DNA of 14,275 nt, taken from the NCBI RefSeq assembly GCF_000204055.1, contig NW_006768786.1:116474-130748 (forward strand). The letters are read 5' to 3'. The notes under the pieces are model-generated. The model ran no database searches. It was not told where the DNA came from and saw nothing but the letters and a program-made list of their open reading frames with translations. The stretch is from Melampsora larici-populina 98AG31 (taxonomy: Eukaryota > Basidiomycota > Pucciniomycetes > Pucciniales > Melampsoraceae). Below, piece by piece: positions 1 through 8,302 of the stretch (position 1 is its first letter; each line of letters starts with the position of its first letter). Position numbers and translations under genes: made by a program.

Positions 1-399
1 AGAAGAAGAACCAACTTTATATCATTACACACTCATCATCACAACTTAATTGATTCTCACCAAGAATATTGAGTAGAGTGAGAGTTTGTACTTTGATTGT
101 CATAGTTCCTTTCTTTCTTTGTTCAGGTTATTCTAAAACCTCAAGCTGAGCTGGTGGGATTAATAGCTAACGGAACAAGCTTGAAATTTACAAAGGGCAC
201 CTCATAAAGAGTCCAAATGTTATGGCTCTATCTGTACGGTCTTTGTGATGAGGGATCAAGGGTTCTAAGCAGCAACCAGGTCCTATAATGAGATTGTCGG
301 ATGAAGGAAAAAGGACTACAACTGGAGTAATGCGCTAGTACAACATAGTGTTAGATGTGTGACATGTATGTAAGAGTTTCACAGATTGGACTCGTAACA
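1..399 (-). repeat. 3' LTR of the gypsy element (partial)
   Basis: On the minus strand the LTR begins with TGTTACGAGTCC immediately after a G-rich polypurine tract, the standard start of a 3' LTR. The sequence continues to the window edge without a visible CA end, so the length is unknown. A TATA-like motif at 16-22 fits the end of U3. The matching 5' LTR is outside the window, so LTR-LTR divergence (insertion age) cannot be measured here. Confidence 0.82.
16..22 (-). promoter_or_regulatory. TATA-like box in the gypsy LTR
   Basis: The minus strand reads ATATAAA about 380 nt into the LTR. This is where the U3 promoter of a gypsy LTR would be expected, with transcription starting just beyond the window edge. 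The call rests on motif and position only. Confidence 0.35.
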
Positions 400-412
400 T
401 TATCCCCCCTTT
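400..412 (-). other. Polypurine tract, plus-strand primer
   Basis: The minus strand reads AAAGGGGGGATAA directly before the TG that opens the 3' LTR. A purine run abutting the 3' LTR is the RNase H-resistant primer for plus-strand DNA synthesis in LTR retrotransposons. It lies about 80 nt past the pol stop codon, which is normal spacing. Confidence 0.85.
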
Positions 413-494
413 AATGCCCAAGCTCCCTTTTGCAAGCTCTGCACTCTTTCCCCGGGCAGCATTAAAAAACCCTGTGGGAAAAAGCTTAGCCCTC

Positions 495-2339
495 TCACCT
501 TCTTCTCCTATTTTTCTTCCTATCAGCGTTTGGAAATCGTGTCTTAAATTCTTTCAATAAGTCCTTACAGTTCCTCAGATTTGATTCTGGCTCCCAAGAG
601 TCATGACTTGAATTAAATCCTGTCCAATTTACTAAGTACTCTTTCTTGTTTCTTCTTATTCGACAGTCCAATATTGCTGATACTTCCCACTCCTCTTCGC
701 CTTCCATCTCGATTGGGGTTACTGGTTGTTGCTGTCTTTGTTGAATTGGGTCTGGTTTGTGTTTCCTGAGAAGTGAGACGTGAAACACATTATGTACACT
801 CTTCATTGAAATTGGTAGATTCAACGCGTAAGTGGACTTAGAAACAGTTTTAATGATAGTGAAAGGACCTAGCCAGCGATGTCCTAATTTGGGGCTGGGT
901 CTTGTTGTTCCTATGTTTCTCGAATTCAGCCATACCTTGTCCCCTACGTTCCACCTGGGTGTTTTTCGCACTTGTCTGTCAAATTTGTGTTTTATCGCCT
1001 CCTGTGATAATTCTAAACACACGGTTAGTTCCTTCTGAACATCGTCAATCAGCTTCAACCTTTCCTCTACTATCGGTATGCACTGTTCAGCTGACGGGAC
1101 ATGGTTGAACATGGGGTTAAAGCCATAATTAGCCTTGAAAGGCGAGACGCCAATTGATTCGTGATCTTTGTTGTTATAAGCAAATTCGGCCGTCGGCAAT
1201 AACTCCTCCCAATTGTCTTGTCGGTAGTCTACAAAATGCCTTAGGTATGTTTCAATCACCTTATTGACAATCTCTGACTGACCGTCAGTTTGAGGGTGGA
1301 AAGCTGTAGAAGGGTGTAGGTTAATTCCCAATTTCTTATCTAGTTGCCTAGTGATTTTAGAGATGAAGATACTGCCCCGGTCAGAAACTATGCTCTTAGG
1401 CGTGCCGTGTAGTTTCCATACATGCCGAATCATCAAGTCGGCCAGCTCCTCAGCTGTCATCGTCTCTTTGCATGGGATGAAGTGGCTCATTTTGGTCAAT
1501 CTGTCGACCACGGTGAGTATACTGTCGTATCCGTTTGAGATTGGTAGCTTAGTGATCAAATCGTAAGAGATATCAGTCCACGGGCCAGCTGGAACTGGTA
1601 GTGGTTTGAGTGTGCCGTAGGGCAGTTGTGTTGAAGTCTTGGTTCTTAAGCAGGAATCGCAATTATCCACATATTTATTAACATAAGCTTTTTGAGATGG
1701 CCATGAGAAGCATCGTCTGGTAAGACTAAGTGTTTTGTTGTGTCCTGGGTGTCCGGCTAGTAGCGTGTCGTGTCGGCTCCTCAAAATATGACACTTGATA
1801 TCGTCATTGCTCGGCACTTCTATCTTACCATCCTTATATAAAATGCCATCCTTAACCTTGTATATATTGGTTAATTTCTTCATAGCGGATGACATTGGAT
1901 CATTAATTAAATTCATAATATTCTTAATACGTTCATCTGATACATTTGCTTCTCGTATCTGCTGAATGATATCAGTGTCGGTGAGTACTTCTTGACATTG
2001 AGACGTTTCCTCCTCAACTCCTGATACACCTAAAACATCAATCTCAAACCACTTCTCTGCGTCGTCTAGATGGATCGTGTCATCGTCAAAAAACGCTTCA
2101 ATGCTAGCCAGTGCGATAGGGAATGTGTCGGGCCCGATGTTCTCAGGCTTGATCAACTGTCCGAATGTCAGTCTCTCACCTTCTGGTGGTTGAAGATCTG
2201 GTCGTCGAGATAAGGCGTCCGGTTTTTGTGATTTGCGGCCCGGTCGAAACTTGATAATGAAGTCGAAGCAACCTAAAGTTTTGGCCCATCTTGCTTGTCG
2301 GCGTGTCAACTGCTTAGTGGTCATGAAGGTTTCGAGATT
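495..2339 (-). pseudogene. Pol, distal part: end of RNase H, integrase, GPY/F module, chromodomain
   Basis: This is the downstream half of the gypsy polyprotein, severed from its N-terminal half. Numbered from the ATG at 2324, residues 1-45 are the RNase H tail and linker. The integrase zinc-binding region has His near 185 and 192-195 and Cys 222 and 225. The catalytic core has D255 (in ISYDLI), D315 (in VSDRG) and E351, giving the D,D-35-E spacing. The GPY/F module spans about 484-519 (RWLGPF), and a C-terminal chromodomain spans about 546-592 with WEV, YLVNW and SWEPE. Integrase inserts the cDNA; the chromodomain is thought to direct integration to marked chromatin. The frame is open upstream of the ATG to the insertion junction at 2339, where it lines up in frame with the proximal half, so the ATG is probably internal and not a native start. 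Marked broken because RT and integrase are now separated. Confidence 0.92.
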
Positions 2340-2343
2340 ACGG
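2340..2343. repeat. Target-site duplication, left copy (ACGG)
   Basis: ACGG directly precedes the TG of the 1982-bp insertion and is repeated directly after its CA at 4326-4329. The identity runs 6 bases (ACGGTG), so a 6-bp duplication with a slightly different element border is also possible. Removing one copy plus the insertion leaves pol in frame. Confidence 0.8.
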
Positions 2344-2352
2344 TGTAGAACT

Positions 2353-2372
2353 CCTACGCTGTGTGGCGTAGG
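2353..2372. other. Perfect hairpin near the left end of the insertion
   Basis: CCTACGC (2353-2359) and GCGTAGG (2366-2372) form a 7-bp perfect stem with a TGTGTG loop, 9 nt inside the element border. Its role is unknown; it could be a terminal structural or integrase-recognition feature. Confidence 0.55.
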
Positions 2373-2810
2373 CTGAGCCGGAGAGGGGAAGAATCACCGC
2401 GCAGAAGAATAACCACGCGGATGAAACTATGATTGTCGTGGACTGCCCTCAACCTTTTAATAAAAGTTCAAAAATAAATAAAAAAAAACAAACAACACAG
2501 ACGCAATTCTCTAACAATTTTATATCTTCACAAGTCTAACACGTAACACTTTTCTACTATTTCTAAAGGACCGCAAGATCTGGCTGAGTCCCACAAAACC
2601 CTACACCGCAGTACTCAAATGTTTAATGCAAGGTTAAGTGAATGTTGAATTGATGTAATTGTCTTTTACTACTTGTAATAATAAAATTTGAATGTAACAA
2701 ACTCAACCAGATAATTTATAAAGAGAAAAAAAAATGAAACTAAGGAAATAAAAAAAAATCCTAAATCCAATTCTAAACTTTAGTGGAACTATACTAAAGA
2801 ATAAAAAAAA

Positions 2811-2900
2811 TTATAAGGAAAATCCCTGGGGCCTATAGGGGATTTGAACCAAGGATCTGGCTAGGTCTGTGTAAAGACCTTTCACGTAATGTGAAATATA
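2811..2900 (-). repeat. Decayed tRNA-like segment (possible tRNA-derived SINE tail)
   Basis: The minus strand carries GGTTCAAATCC, a perfect match to the tRNA T-loop / Pol III B box, about 25 nt after an inverted repeat AGGTCT-TTACAC-AGACCT (2863-2880). That repeat includes TTTACAC, the sequence of a tRNA-Val(UAC) anticodon loop. A T-run (Pol III terminator-like) follows downstream on the same strand. The T-stem does not pair well and no convincing A box or D arm is visible, so it is not a functional tRNA. A tRNA-derived SINE remnant or chance are the alternatives. Confidence 0.3.
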
Positions 2901-3600
2901 GTAATAAAAAAATAAAAAAATATAACTAATCACCCTTTGACCCAGCTCAGCAAACACCACCAATTTCTTCTTTCGAAATACCAAGAAGATCACTATCACC
3001 AAACTGACACGAATAGGAAAACTAAGCGTTAAAAGACTCAATCGAACGAAGAACAAAACTTCAAACACTTTAACCAGGACTATTTATTAATTTAATTTGA
3101 ATTCTTCAAAAGAACAGACACTCTTGATACTACAATAACACCTTTTAAAACGAAAACGAAAACTCAGAGACTTCTCTTTATTCTTTTTCTTCTCTCTCTA
3201 GATGAACCACAAAAAAAGACCCCCACCCCCTCGAACGAACGAACAGAACCCCCTTCCTTTTCTTCATTGCTTTGCCCATCTTTTACTCCGATCGGACTCG
3301 GTTCTGCTCAAATCACATCAAGATCCTTTTCAAATGCGATTTTCGATAGGGTTTCCTTTATTACGTGAGTCTCCTGTTCTTCTCGCTCATCCTTTTATTT
3401 CATCTACTAACTCTCTTCTGATCCTTTCCCTGTCTCAGCTCGATCACCTCACTTAGGTTCCAATCTTATTACACGCATCTCCTCCATCACCCCATCCCTT
3501 TATTTAGCACATCATCTCTCCCGCCCTCATTCTCATTCTCGACCAACCTCGATAACAACTTAACTTCAGCTTGTGTTTTCTTCTCACTCGTTCCTCATGG

Positions 3601-3967
3601 ATCTTCTATGGTTGATCTTGATTTCGATTGTTTTAACCTTCAACTGTAAGTCCCTCTCTCTATTGATTCTCCTCCCCTGTTAAGCTTATACTGACCCTTA
3701 TTCATTTAATGAGTTTAATTACTCCCTTGATCTTCTTCCCTAGGCACCAATCGATCTTCATCTCTCAGCATTTGAGTTCAATTTCGCTCTTGGCCTCTCA
3801 TCATTTTCGATTTTAGGATCTTTAAGTAAGTAAAATTTCATTTTTATTTATCTTCTCATCTTTTTTAGCTTTACTGACTCTTGTTCATCTATTTTAGCTG
3901 TTTCTTGCCTCAATCGTTCTTTTTTAGGTACCCATCGACCGATCTCCACCTCACAGTTCCAAATTTC
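3601..3967 (+). repeat. Two diverged tandem copies of a ~183-bp unit with splice-like borders
   Basis: Landmarks recur at a constant offset: TTTCGATT at 3622 and 3805 (183), ACTGAC near 3690 and 3873 (183), TAGG before CACCAATCGATC or ACCCATCGACC at 3741 and 3925 (184), and GTAAG at 3646 and 3826 (180). Each unit holds a donor-like GTAAGT and, about 98 nt later, a pyrimidine tract ending in TAG, as if an exon-intron unit had been duplicated. A short ATG frame before the first donor (from 3598) has a hydrophobic run but no recognised product. Confidence 0.55.
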
Positions 3968-4086
3968 ACTTAAACTTTCTCAACTTTCACATTCTCTTCT
4001 TTTCTCTTGTTTCTTAAGTTTGTTTGATTTAATTTAATTTTCTCTTTTTTTTTTTTTTTTTCTTATTGTCTTGAATTAAATTCGAC

Positions 4087-4094
4087 TATATAAA
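4087..4094 (+). promoter_or_regulatory. TATA box in the inserted LTR
   Basis: TATATAAA lies about 70 nt before a poly(A) signal and 230 nt before the CA end of the insertion, an arrangement expected at the U3/R boundary of an LTR. Position and motif are the only support. Confidence 0.45.
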
Positions 4095-4157
4095 ATTCTA
4101 ATTTCCTTTCAATTGATGTGATCTTTATAATATGTAAAGAAATTGATGTGTAAACTG

Positions 4158-4163
4158 AATAAA
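4158..4163 (+). promoter_or_regulatory. Poly(A) signal in the inserted LTR
   Basis: AATAAATAAA follows the TATA motif by about 65 nt and is followed by T-rich sequence, as expected for the R region of an LTR read on the plus strand. Confidence 0.45.
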
Positions 4164-4194
4164 TAAAAGTTTTTTATTGCTTCTTTATACTAAT

Positions 4195-4210
4195 GCTCAG
4201 CCTGCTGAGC
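4195..4210. other. Perfect hairpin near the right end of the insertion
   Basis: GCTCAG (4195-4200) and CTGAGC (4205-4210) form a 6-bp stem with a CCTG loop, about 115 nt inside the right border and just past the poly(A) signal. Function unknown. Confidence 0.45.
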
Positions 4211-4325
4211 CTCGAGATCGTCGTGATAGTGAGCCAAAGTTTGATAACCGTGAAATTGCATAAGCTTCCCTTCAGAGCTTCAGCTATAAAGAATGCTGAG
4301 CTCGAAATTCATTCTGTTCACCACA

Positions 4326-4329
4326 ACGG
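4326..4329. repeat. Target-site duplication, right copy (ACGG)
   Basis: Matches the copy at 2340-2343 and directly follows the CA end of the insertion. On the minus strand it encodes part of the conserved TDHR of RNase H, pinning the break to a single codon of pol. Confidence 0.8.
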
Positions 4330-5659
4330 TGATCGGTATACACTATGACTTCCAGTCGGTTTGGGTTGCCTTCTAGATAGTGGCGCCATTCCTTGAAGGA
4401 AGCCACAATAGCCAAGAGTTCTTTATCAAAAATTTCATAATTCCTCTCTGCCTGAACTAATGATCTTGACAAGTAGGCCACTGGGTGTATGTTGCCATCG
4501 TCTTCTGACCGTTGTGAAAGGATTGCTCCTAGCGCGAAGTCGGAGCAATCACATTCCAGTATGAAAGGGCGGTACGGGTCGGCAATCTTAAGTATAGGTG
4601 CTGACGTGAAGGCTGTCTTGAGATTCTCGAAGGCCGTGTCACAAGCGTCGTTCCATTTGTAGGGGGTGTTAAGCTTTGTCAAGTCATGAAGGGGCCGTGT
4701 AGTTTTGGAAAATTGGTTGATGAACCGCCTATAGAAGTTGGCAAATCCGATGAAACGTTGGAGCTCGTTTGCGTTCTTTGGTGCAGGCCAATCCTTCACC
4801 GCTCGGACTTTCGCTGGGTCCATTTTGACTTTATTCTTGGATATGATAAGTCCGAGGTATTCAACTTCAGGCTTCGAGAATTCACACTTCTCGGGCTTGA
4901 GCCAAAGATGGTGTTTGTCAAGTATGTCCAATACTTCATTGACAATGTCTTTATGGCGGATTCCCTTCTTGGTGTATATCATGGTGTCGTCTAGGTATGC
5001 GGCGGTATCTTTTCCTATGCGGCCAACCATGATATCCTGGATGAAAAATTGAAAATAACCGGGAGCACCCGTAGGGCCAAAAGGCATGGTCAATGGGGCA
5101 AACTGGCATTGTTTACAAATAAATGCCAGTACATCCTCAGATTCTTCATCTACACGTAGATTTCCATAGGCATTACGAAGATCAGGTTTAGTAAACTCTT
5201 CCGCGTCTAATAAGCTATTGACCAGATCCATGGTCAACGGCAGCGGGTATTTGTTTTTGATAGTCAGAGAATTCAGCTTTCGGTAGTCAAAGCATGGTCG
5301 AAGATTACCGTCCTTTTTTCCGGTAAAAAGGACCGGGGCTGCCCATGGCGATGTTGTCCTGCGTATAGTTCCATTGGCGAGTCCGGTTTCAATCATTTCG
5401 TTGAGGACTGCGTTTTCCGCTGGTGACAGTGGGATGATTCTGCTAGCCTGAGGTCGTGCTCCAGGGACCAAATCAACGCGAAAGTCGTATTTGCGTCGGG
5501 GCGGAAGGCTTTGGGCTTTTGATTTCTGAAATAAGTGTAGGTGCCGGTGGTAGCACGATGGGACCATCTCTTCAACCGTCTTAGTAGGTAATTTGGCCTT
5601 TTCGTCTGCTGCAATCCTTGCCGAAGTTGACCACAAAGTTTTGGCCGCGGCAATCGTAC

Positions 5660-6350
5660 TGTTCCTGTTTTGGGGATGTGAAAACTGGCCAGCTGTTTCG
5701 ACTACTACTGATCTTGTATCAGGATCGTACTCACATCGCGGGGGCTGATGCTTATCAATTACAATAGCGGCCCCCTCGTCACGTTTCCTATCTTGCCCAT
5801 GTTCATCCGCGTCAGGGTTGTCACGGGCTGTGGTCGGATTGGACGACGCTGTTACCACAGCTGCATAAGACCTTAACGGTGTCGTAGTACTGTTGCTGTT
5901 TGTACTCAGTCTTGTGTCGTGGTGTGTCTCGTTGTTCGTAGTCTGAGATATCAGAGGAGATATTGGCTTGCCAGCTGCTTCAACATGTAATGGATAAAAA
6001 ACCGTTTTGGACTCACACTGCGGGGATGCTACCGTATCAGGAATGATACACATCCCCTTGCCACTTTGCCTAGCGTCCCTCGTGGGCTCAAATTCATGAC
6101 CGGTCAAGGGTTTTTTCGGAATGGGCAAAACTGTAAAAACAGTTGCAGGGTGGCCGTCAATCTTTGTATCCGCGTCTGGTGTCTCAGTTTGCAATTCAGT
6201 TGATGTAGGTCTTGATGATAAAATCATATGGATCTGTGATTTTGCAGGGATAGGAAGCTCGCCAGCTGTTTCGACGTCAAGGTGAGGAAAAATTGTATCG
6301 CACTCGCATTGCGGGGGCTGATGCTTATTAATTCTAATAGCGGCCCCCTC
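5660..6350 (-). repeat. Three imperfect ~95-residue repeats in the protease-RT linker of pol
   Basis: The linker holds three copies of a module built around [Q/R]-C-E, about ten residues, then V-E-x-A-G: residues 198-214, 295-311 and 389-405 of the proximal pol frame. The DNA anchor GCCAGCTG recurs at 6261, 5970 and 5688 (spacings 291 and 282, both multiples of three). The outer copies also share a segment of about 40 bp with few mismatches (near 6312-6356 and 5738-5781, encoding DEGAAI.I.KHQPP). The middle copy has lost that part. Copies are close enough to reflect duplication, yet the VExAG core is preserved, suggesting constraint. Confidence 0.75.
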
Positions 6351-6898
6351 GTCACTGGTCTTAGCTTGCCCATTGGCTCCCTCCTCAAGGTCGTCACGGG
6401 CTTTGGTCAGATAGGACGACACTGCGGAAGCAGTTGCAATGCAATGGTTGCCGAGTTCGATGTACCCGGCCTCCCAGTTGATCAAGTGGTGGTGCTTCTT
6501 GATCCAAGGTATGCCAAGGATCCCGTCGTACATGTCTTTGATGCGAGTTATGATGAAGTGGGTGGGGTCCGTATCGCAGTCGATGAATAGGTCGATTTCG
6601 TATGAGGCTTGACTTGTCGAACCGTCGAATCCGGTGACAACTCGTGTTGCGCTCACAGCGTGGTCAATAAGACTATTGCGGCGGGCAAAACTCTCACTTA
6701 ACACATCATGTGTGGCACCGGAGTCGACAAGAAAGTAGGCAGGAAGTGTGTGGTAGGATGTGGCGCGGGGTTGGTGGGACAATGAGAGTGAACTTTGTAA
6801 AAAAATACGTGGATCAACTTCATTGCAAGAGTTCAATTTACTAGCACCTAGTTTAATATCATTCATAACCCCATGTTTGCTCAGGTTAGGCACATCAA

Positions 6899-7951
6899 TC
6901 AAGCCTGAGCACCGCCATTTTTTGAAGAATTGGCTTTGCTACCTCCATTAACACTATCATTTCTCTCTCCTCCTCTGGTCTTCATAGCTGCTAATTCCAT
7001 CTCCAACTCTGCTACACGGGCTCTGAAACCTCCACGGTTATCTCTACTCTTCCCTTTATCATTTCGTCTCCCAGGGCATTCATTTGCTCTATGACCTTGT
7101 TCATTACACCTGAAGCAAAGACCAGATCTCATACGTCGCGCTTTCTCCTCATCCAAGAGTCTGACGAATCCCGATGATATGTCCATCGCGTTGGGGTCAT
7201 GTGTAGGTACGTGAAAAGTGGTAGAGGTGTCAATGGCGCCATGGAGTTTCGTGTCGATCTTTATGGCCAAGTTTGCAATCTCTTCGATGCTTTGAAATTC
7301 TTCTTGGTGCATCACCATCGCCACACGGATTTCCCTCTTAAGACCTTGCTCATACTGGCTTATCAAGGTGGGAATCTCCCAACCAGTCGATGTAGCATGC
7401 ATGTTGAACTCGTGCGTATAGGCCGCTACCGTGGTTTTTTGAGACAAGTTACGTAGTACTTTTTCAGCCTTGGCCTTTTTCTCTGTGTCGAAGTACATGG
7501 CTTTAAAATTGGTCACGAAACGCTCAAAGGTGACGAGATGAGACTTAGAATCGTCCAGGAGTTCGTGCATTAGCGGCTGAGCCCAACTACTAGCAGCTCC
7601 GGTTAAGTAAGACATAGCAAAAACGACTTTTCGATTGTCGTTTTCGAACAGGTATGGGTGGGCCAGCATGTACAACTGTACTTGACTAGCAAAGATCTCG
7701 GCCGGGGCGCCACGAGTCCCGTTAAACTTATCGGGAGCCGCCACTTTTGGCCCTTTAGGCGTGGGTGTCAATGCAGGTGTCGCATCCATAGGTTGGTTGC
7801 TAGGAGCTGGGGTAGGAGCGGTTCGACTAGCTTCAATCGCGGCTAGTCTAGCCTCCGAATTCCGAGCTCGATTCTCTGCCTCGGTACGAAGGGCTCTCTC
7901 TTGGTTGAGTGACGCGGACAATTCATTGATCTGCCTTTGTATGTCTTCCAT
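6899..7951 (-). CDS. Gag capsid/nucleocapsid protein
   Basis: This is the structural protein of the retrotransposon particle, 350 aa, starting at an ATG after a long leader. Residues 1-43 form a charged, heptad-like coiled coil. A Pro/Thr/Ala-rich stretch (44-70) leads to a Retrotrans_gag-type capsid domain at about 70-230, with the conserved pattern around SYLTGAASSWAQP and FERFVTNFKAMY. A single CCHC zinc knuckle, CFRCNEQGHRANEC, lies at about 278-291 and would bind element RNA. The tail is Gly/Asn/Ser-rich after a second short Leu/Glu-rich helix. The last codons carry the frameshift heptamer, and the stop overlaps the pol frame. The frame is undamaged; only its leader is interrupted, by the Helitron. 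Confidence 0.92.
   Translation of the reverse strand: MEDIQRQINELSASLNQERALRTEAENRARNSEARLAAIEASRTAPTPAPSNQPMDATPALTPTPKGPKVAAPDKFNGTRGAPAEIFASQVQLYMLAHPYLFENDNRKVVFAMSYLTGAASSWAQPLMHELLDDSKSHLVTFERFVTNFKAMYFDTEKKAKAEKVLRNLSQKTTVAAYTHEFNMHATSTGWEIPTLISQYEQGLKREIRVAMVMHQEEFQSIEEIANLAIKIDTKLHGAIDTSTTFHVPTHDPNAMDISSGFVRLLDEEKARRMRSGLCFRCNEQGHRANECPGRRNDKGKSRDNRGGFRARVAELEMELAAMKTRGGERNDSVNGGSKANSSKNGGAQA
6917..6923 (-). promoter_or_regulatory. -1 programmed ribosomal frameshift slippery site, gag-pol
   Basis: On the minus strand the gag zero frame reads TCA AAA AAT GGC, giving the heptamer A AAA AAT (X XXY YYZ). The gag stop (TGA, 6901-6899) follows 15 nt later. Slipping back one base moves the ribosome into exactly the frame that is open through pol. 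Heptamer, phase, position before the stop and frame offset all agree. A downstream stimulatory structure was not worked out. Confidence 0.8.
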
Positions 7952-8115
7952 ATCTGCAACGATGAGAGTGGCGTCGACAAACTGTGTTGGTGTATCGATG
8001 TCGGAGTCTTCGTCGTCTATTGACGGGGATCGGTATGTGGGATTTGTAGTGGCGGTAATTAAGAGGTTTGATGTGGGAGAGGTTCGAATGTTTTATTTAT
8101 AATCTTATTAATGAA
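7952..8115 (-). other. Gypsy untranslated leader (fragment)
   Basis: These 164 nt lie between the Helitron 3' terminus and the gag ATG. No TGG-initiated primer-binding site complementary to a tRNA 3' end is present on the minus strand, so the primer site and 5' LTR probably lie on the far side of the Helitron, beyond the window. An AT-rich TTATAAATAAA (near 8091-8101) resembles a TATA box, and a TTCGAACC motif follows. No ORF is supported. Confidence 0.6.
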
Positions 8116-8139
8116 CTAGGGATTAGGCGCCCAGCCGCC
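8116..8139 (-). other. Helitron 3' terminus: hairpin plus CTAG
   Basis: On the minus strand GGCG (8139-8136) pairs with CGCC (8129-8126) around a 6-nt loop, followed by a 6-nt spacer and CTAG (8119-8116). The next base is T, matching the rule that Helitrons end in CTRR and insert between A and T. The stem is only 4 bp, shorter than usual, so the exact base could be off. A CTAA directly after the stem is the alternative end but leaves no spacer. Confidence 0.65.
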
Positions 8140-8302
8140 GCATTGACCAGTGCATTGCTATTGCATAGACCATTTACTGCCCGTGTTCCAACCCGTACCT
8201 GACATTTGTACCGTCACCGGGTCCTCATTGCATCAACTAATACTTCACCCATGTGACATTCGTGTTGTGACAACCATCCGGGATCGTGATGATCTCGAAT
8301 CC

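Larger units (their letters stand above)
2344..4325 (+). mobile_element. 1982-bp LTR-type insertion in gypsy pol (solo LTR or non-autonomous element)
   Basis: The segment starts TGTAGAACTCC, ends GTTCACCACA, and is flanked by ACGG direct repeats exactly where the RNase H reading frame of pol is broken. TG...CA ends with a short target duplication are the mark of LTR integration. No long ORF with a recognisable domain is present, and the two ends do not repeat each other, so this is better read as one very long solo LTR than as a complete small element. A TATA motif (4087-4094), a poly(A) signal (4158-4163) and the CA end (4325) fall in U3-R-U5 order on the plus strand, which sets the tentative orientation. 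The interior is A/T-rich at 2460-2940 and strongly pyrimidine-rich on the plus strand at about 3160-4065. Confidence 0.72.
4326..6902 (-). pseudogene. Pol, proximal part: protease, reverse transcriptase, most of RNase H
   Basis: Numbered from 6902, the aspartic protease has its active site at DSGA (60-63) and a GILGIPW motif near 127-133. A repeat-bearing linker spans about 185-440. RT covers about 470-700 with KKDGNLRPCFDYRKLN, FTKPDLR (first catalytic Asp), MPFGPTGAP and YLDD (636-639). RNase H begins at ECDCSDFALGA (783-793) and keeps the acidic DKELLA and YTDHR residues. After R859 the frame enters the inserted LTR, adds 13 foreign residues and stops at 4284. The frame is open upstream of 6902 (which is TTG, not ATG) into the gag overlap, so synthesis is expected as a gag-pol fusion by -1 frameshifting. 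In the intact element this part makes cDNA and cleaves the polyprotein. FTKP and GPTG differ from the commoner FTKL and GLTN; some basidiomycete relatives are thought to share these, so I do not read them as damage. Confidence 0.94.
1..8115 (-). mobile_element. Ty3/gypsy chromovirus LTR retrotransposon, interrupted by two other elements
   Basis: Read on the minus strand the order is leader, gag with CCHC knuckle, protease, reverse transcriptase, RNase H, integrase, GPY/F, chromodomain, polypurine tract, 3' LTR. This is the order of chromodomain Ty3/gypsy elements (chromoviruses). The left window edge cuts the 3' LTR. The 5' LTR is not visible because a Helitron begins at 8116. Pol is broken by an insertion at 2344-4325. 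Outside the two insertions gag and pol are open, and the protease DSG, the RT YLDD, the RNase H acidic residues and the integrase D,D-35-E are all present, so the copy was probably intact before it was hit. Confidence 0.93.

Noticed and set aside
2344..2606. A smaller LTR nested at the left end, TGTAG...CTACA, 263 bp
   Set aside because: The ends are inverted as expected, but there is no flanking target duplication and no second copy, and the pol frame resumes only at 4326.
2811..3068. 85-codon minus-strand ORF in the inserted LTR
   Set aside because: It is rich in Phe/Leu/Tyr from T-rich DNA and overlaps the tRNA-like segment; no protein signature.
3225..3245. CGAA microsatellite and the poly-T run near 4040-4061
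   Set aside because: Simple-sequence tracts of ordinary length for AT-rich fungal DNA; no specific function supported.
3202..3456. 84-codon plus-strand ORF in the inserted LTR
   Set aside because: It lies in a pyrimidine-rich tract with low-complexity Pro/Leu/Ser composition and no domain; likely chance.
4686..5052. Plus-strand ORFs of about 100 codons opposite the reverse transcriptase
   Set aside because: They are antisense shadows of a strongly conserved RT/RNase H frame.
5393..5653. 86-codon minus-strand ORF overlapping pol
   Set aside because: Alternate-frame shadow within the pol linker, with no start context or domain.
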